In this document: one piece after another, positions 62,912 through 64,000 of the stretch | How positions within the stretch are numbered: position 1 is the first letter of the stretch | How the letters are laid out: the number at the start of each line of letters is the position of its first letter | The notes under the pieces: model-generated | Told to the model about the DNA's origin: nothing | Databases searched by the model: none | Seen by the model: only the letters and a program-made list of their open reading frames with translations | Assembly (NCBI RefSeq): GCF_900156315.1 | Contig: NZ_FTNI01000017.1 | Span: forward strand, 62,001-126,000 | Source: Microbispora rosea | Lineage (GTDB): Bacteria; Actinomycetota; Actinomycetes; Streptosporangiales; Streptosporangiaceae | Reading direction: 5' to 3' | Length of the DNA: 64,000 nt | Position numbers and translations under genes: made by a program

Positions 62912-63590
62912 GGGACTGGAGTCGGGATACGGCCGGGCCCGGGTGCTCTTCGGCGTCTCGCTTGAGGTGCCCGCCGGCCGCCTCGTGTGCGTGATGGGCC
63001 GCAACGGGGTCGGCAAGACGACCCTGCTCGACACCGTCATGGGCGCGCTGCCGGCGACCGGCGGGAGGGTGACGTTCGAGGGCAGGGACGTCACCCGGCT
63101 GCGCCCGGACCAGCGCGTACGGCTCGGCATGGGCTACGTGCCGCAGGGGCACGACACGTTTCCCCAGCTCAGCGTGATGGACAACCTCCTGGTCACGCTG
63201 GAGGCGTCCGCGCACCGGGACCGGGCGGCGCTGGACGAGGCCCTGGAGGTCTTCCCCCGGCTCAAACCGCTGCTCAAACGGCCGGCGGGCTTCCTGTCGG
63301 GCGGTCAGCAGCAGCAGCTCGCGATGGCCCGGGCCCTGGTCACCCGGCCGAAACTGCTGATCCTGGACGAGCCGACCGAGGGCATCCAGCCGTCGATCAT
63401 CCTGGAGATCGAGGAGGCCGTCGAACGCCTGCACGCGAGCGGTCTCGCGATCCTGCTGGTGGAGCAGTACCTGGACCTCGCGCTGCGGCTGGCCGACGGG
63501 TTCGTGATCCTCGACGCCGGACGGGTGGTCAGGTCCGGCCCCGCACGGGAGCTCCAGGACGAGGAGGTCCACCGGCTGTTGTCCGTCTGA
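62898..63590 (+). CDS. urtE: Urea ABC transporter ATPase UrtE
   Basis: A 230-aa ATPase from ATG 62898, which has GGGAGGG within 10 bases and overlaps urtD by 14 bp; a GTG at 62889 is a less likely start. Walker A GRNGVGKTT, signature LSGGQQQQLAMARAL, Walker B KLLILDEPTEGIQP and VEQYLDLALRLAD, characteristic of UrtE/LivF. Last gene of urtABCDE, and the gene after it is in the opposite direction. Confidence 0.95.
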   Translation: MLSVEGLESGYGRARVLFGVSLEVPAGRLVCVMGRNGVGKTTLLDTVMGALPATGGRVTFEGRDVTRLRPDQRVRLGMGYVPQGHDTFPQLSVMDNLLVTLEASAHRDRAALDEALEVFPRLKPLLKRPAGFLSGGQQQQLAMARALVTRPKLLILDEPTEGIQPSIILEIEEAVERLHASGLAILLVEQYLDLALRLADGFVILDAGRVVRSGPARELQDEEVHRLLSV

Positions 63591-63758
63591 GTCGGGCGCT
63601 TACCCTGGAGGGGAGGAAGCGATCGCACGTGTGAACGCCTTCGGCCGTGCCGGAGGCTCCGCGCCGCCGGAGCGGCGGGGGCCGTCCGGACCCGGCATTG
63701 CGCACGGCACGACCGCTTCCTCCACTGTCTGCGGCCGGTGCGCCCGGCGGCCGGTCGA

Positions 63759-64000
63759 TCAGCGCGCCCGGGTCTCGATCCGGGCTCGACGGACGTGGCC
63801 GAGTATCGCCTTGACGACGAGTTCCGGGCGGTCCCGATGGATGTGGTGCCCCGCGTGCTCCGCGACGACGTGTTCGGCGTTCGAGGACAGCCGCACCAGG
63901 TCGGCCTGGAGCGGAACCCAGACGGAGTAGAAGCGGCGCTGTGCGGCGGCCGCCTTCGTATCGGTTTCCGGTGGTTCGTCGGGACTGGCGGAGATGACCG
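63759..64000 (-). CDS. Alpha/beta-hydrolase-like protein, C-terminal part (5' end outside window)
   Basis: The frame is open from the window edge to TGA at 63759. The 79 visible residues have Q-R-R-F-Y-S-V-W-V-P-L-Q-A-D-L then HVVAEHAGHHIHRDRPELVVKAI, where the His of GHHIHRDRPE is in the catalytic position of alpha/beta hydrolases. The nucleophile region is missing, so the substrate cannot be proposed. The stretch 63591-63758 before it holds no recognisable gene and probably both terminators. Confidence 0.75.
   Translation of the reverse strand, partial: VISASPDEPPETDTKAAAAQRRFYSVWVPLQADLVRLSSNAEHVVAEHAGHHIHRDRPELVVKAILGHVRRARIETRAR

Noticed and set aside
63631..63930. Plus-strand ORF of 99 codons at the right edge
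   Set aside because: It is antisense to a hydrolase-like C-terminus with conserved catalytic His and has no supporting start signal.

Overview
The window is high-G+C actinobacterial chromosome. The codon use, the GTG/TTG starts, the neighbour order comEA-comEC-holA-rpsT-lepA, hrcA-dnaJ-rsmE and phoH-ybeY-CBS protein-era, and the urease/Urt urea cluster suggest a filamentous Streptosporangiales-type organism. That placement is inferred from gene content and recall, not computed. Most of the window is conserved core sequence. The exception is an 8.17-kb integrated element at about 31.26-39.43 kb.

Region by region. 1-5 kb: the truncated 5' part of an FHA-FAD fusion protein, two unknown proteins, an M48 membrane protease and a DUF2277 protein. 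5-11.4 kb: one co-directional minus-strand block aceB-glcD-glcE-glcF-iclR for glycolate/glyoxylate use, with start/stop overlaps between the glc genes. 11.5-17.9 kb: a DUF4097 lipoprotein, a BBE-type flavoprotein, hflX with a strong terminator, a 30-codon leader ORF overlapping a hutI-like amidohydrolase, and degV. 18-28.5 kb: the competence proteins ComEA and ComEC, holA, a divergent marR/MFS pair, rpsT, a GH18-like protein and lepA. 28.6-31.3 kb: a MOSC protein, a second DUF4097 lipoprotein, and the catalytic part of a secreted GH18 chitinase.

The chitinase gene is cut in two. Its signal peptide and first beta-strand lie at 39.43-39.56 kb and the rest at 30.13-31.26 kb, both on the minus strand. 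Between them sits an element with a large serine integrase, a rolling-circle (HUH) RepSA-like initiator, a small GntR-type regulator with palindromic operator candidates, 10-bp iteron-like repeats, and several small element-type proteins. No conjugative FtsK-like translocase is visible. The two chromosome junctions share only GG, the reconstructed attP has dyad arms, and precise excision would rejoin the chitinase frame exactly. Inside the element, a lower-G+C two-gene cassette (a soluble 296-aa protein and a 4-TM 185-aa protein) lies between two copies of a 277-bp non-coding repeat. It is the best candidate for an undescribed cargo, possibly defence, system.

39.7-53.7 kb: a Tat-exported CDP-diacylglycerol pyrophosphatase, hemW with two palindromes upstream, DUF3097, CIRCE-hrcA-dnaJ-rsmE, an ECF sigma factor with a membrane partner, HIT-phoH-ybeY-CorC-like, a lipoprotein, a zinc-ligand-less cytidine-deaminase-like protein and era. 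53.7-63.6 kb: the urease operon ureABCFGD on the minus strand, divergent from the urea ABC importer urtABCDE, with a GlnR-type half-site array between them. The window ends in the C-terminus of an alpha/beta-hydrolase-like gene.
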